The notes beneath the pieces were generated by a model that did no database searches, had not been told where the DNA came from, and saw only the letters and a list, made by a program, of their open reading frames with translations. Positions 5,120 through 5,790 of a stretch of DNA of 5,790 nucleotides are shown piece by piece (the stretch's first letter is position 1; each line of letters opens with the position of its first letter). A program made the translations under genes and the position numbers. Source of the DNA: an uncultured Prevotella sp. (GTDB lineage Bacteria > Bacteroidota > Bacteroidia > Bacteroidales > Bacteroidaceae); NCBI GenBank assembly GCA_937889855.1, contig CALBYK010000219.1, forward strand, positions 1 through 5,790, written 5' to 3'.

Positions 5120-5790
5120 ATGATTACAGCAGATGAAATCCTGAAACTTGTCAACAACTATCTTGACAATCTTCCTTATGACCGCCGTCCCGAATCGCTC
5201 TACGAGCCTATACGCTATGTACTCTCGCTTGGAGGAAAACGCATACGGCCGGTGTTGATGCTTCTTGCGTATAATATGTACAAGGATAATCCTGAAGATA
5301 TACTTATGCCTGCATGTGCTATTGAGACATACCACAACTACACGCTCCTTCATGACGATTTGATGGATAATGCCGACTTGCGGCGTGGACACGCGACGGT
5401 GCACCGTAAGTGGAATTCCAATACAGCGATACTTTCCGGTGACTCCATGCTTGTGCTTGCCTATCAGCGTATGGCGCAATGCGACCCTTTGAAGATGCGT
5501 GATGTAATGGCGCTTTTCACGGAGACAGCTCTTGAGATAGGCGAGGGACAGCAATATGACATGGATTTTGAGCACCGTGACGATGTTTGCGAGGATGAGT
5601 ACATCGAGATGATTCGTCTCAAGACGAGTGTGCTGCTTGCTTGTGCGCTGAAGATTGGCGCCATTCTCGCAGGGGCTTCTACTGAGGACGCCTGCAATCT
5701 ATACCGTTTTGGAGAGAAGGTAGGTCTTGCTTTCCAGTTGCAGGACGACTATCTTGACGTGTATGGCGACCCGAATGTGTTCGGCAAGGC
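5120..5790 (+). CDS. Polyprenyl (farnesyl/geranylgeranyl-type) diphosphate synthase, C-terminus beyond the right edge
   Basis: The frame opens with ATG at 5120 and runs to the end of the window: 223 codons of a family usually about 300-330 residues. It is an IspA-type trans-prenyltransferase that condenses isopentenyl diphosphate with allylic diphosphates. The substrate-binding GGKRIRP is at 38-44. The first Asp-rich motif is DDLMD (79-83), followed by LRRG (87-90). GEGQQYDM is at 141-148 and RLKTS at 166-170. The second Asp-rich motif, FQLQDDYLD, is at 205-213. All metal-binding aspartates are present. The residue five before the first motif is Tyr74, an aromatic at a chain-length-limiting position, which favours a short C15-C20 product over long quinone tails; this is inference. 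The tonB stop is 22 bases upstream with no promoter or strong Shine-Dalgarno sequence between, so the two genes are likely co-transcribed. It could equally be labelled ispA-like. Confidence 0.93.
   Translation, partial: MITADEILKLVNNYLDNLPYDRRPESLYEPIRYVLSLGGKRIRPVLMLLAYNMYKDNPEDILMPACAIETYHNYTLLHDDLMDNADLRRGHATVHRKWNSNTAILSGDSMLVLAYQRMAQCDPLKMRDVMALFTETALEIGEGQQYDMDFEHRDDVCEDEYIEMIRLKTSVLLACALKIGAILAGASTEDACNLYRFGEKVGLAFQLQDDYLDVYGDPNVFGK

Noticed and set aside
4467..5157. Minus-strand open frames opposite tonB and the start of the polyprenyl synthase gene
   Set aside because: They overlap a well-supported TonB gene, overlap one another in different frames, and have no recognisable motifs.

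Overview
This window looks like ordinary chromosomal DNA from a Bacteroidales bacterium, most likely Prevotella or a close relative. Three things support this. The protein families are typical of the group: a PorQ-type outer-membrane protein, a TonB with the FPGG lead-in to its C-terminal domain, and a LacX-type aldose epimerase. The intergenic regions carry the Bacteroidetes promoter signature (-7 box TAnnTTTG, -33 TTTG). The start codons mostly lack a Shine-Dalgarno sequence and sit in A/T-rich leaders. The genus is inferred, not proven.

Layout. The left part (1-2207) is a minus-strand cluster read right to left: porQ, then cmk (cytidylate kinase), then an aldose 1-epimerase family gene that runs off the left edge. 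A -7 box lies just upstream of porQ, and no internal promoter is visible, so the three genes are probably one transcript. A 197-base gap (2208-2404) follows. It holds a 7-bp palindrome next to the porQ promoter, a perfect 19-bp inverted repeat that is probably the terminator of the upstream gene, and an 18-base-period direct repeat. Next on the minus strand is a complete SulP-family anion transporter with a C-terminal STAS domain (2405-4084), with its own near-consensus promoter. A 278-base divergent gap (4085-4362) separates it from a plus-strand pair: a GTG-started tonB-type gene (4363-5097) and, 22 bases later, a polyprenyl diphosphate synthase cut off by the right edge (5120-5790).

How the genes relate. 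They are housekeeping and envelope functions: pyrimidine nucleotide recycling (Cmk), sugar anomer conversion (epimerase), type IX secretion or outer-membrane assembly (PorQ), inorganic anion uptake (SulP), energising of outer-membrane transport (TonB) and isoprenoid chain synthesis. I found no mobile element, CRISPR array, RNA gene, toxin-antitoxin pair or defence system. The least explained sequence is the porQ-sulP intergenic region. I do not see evidence for a previously undescribed system here.
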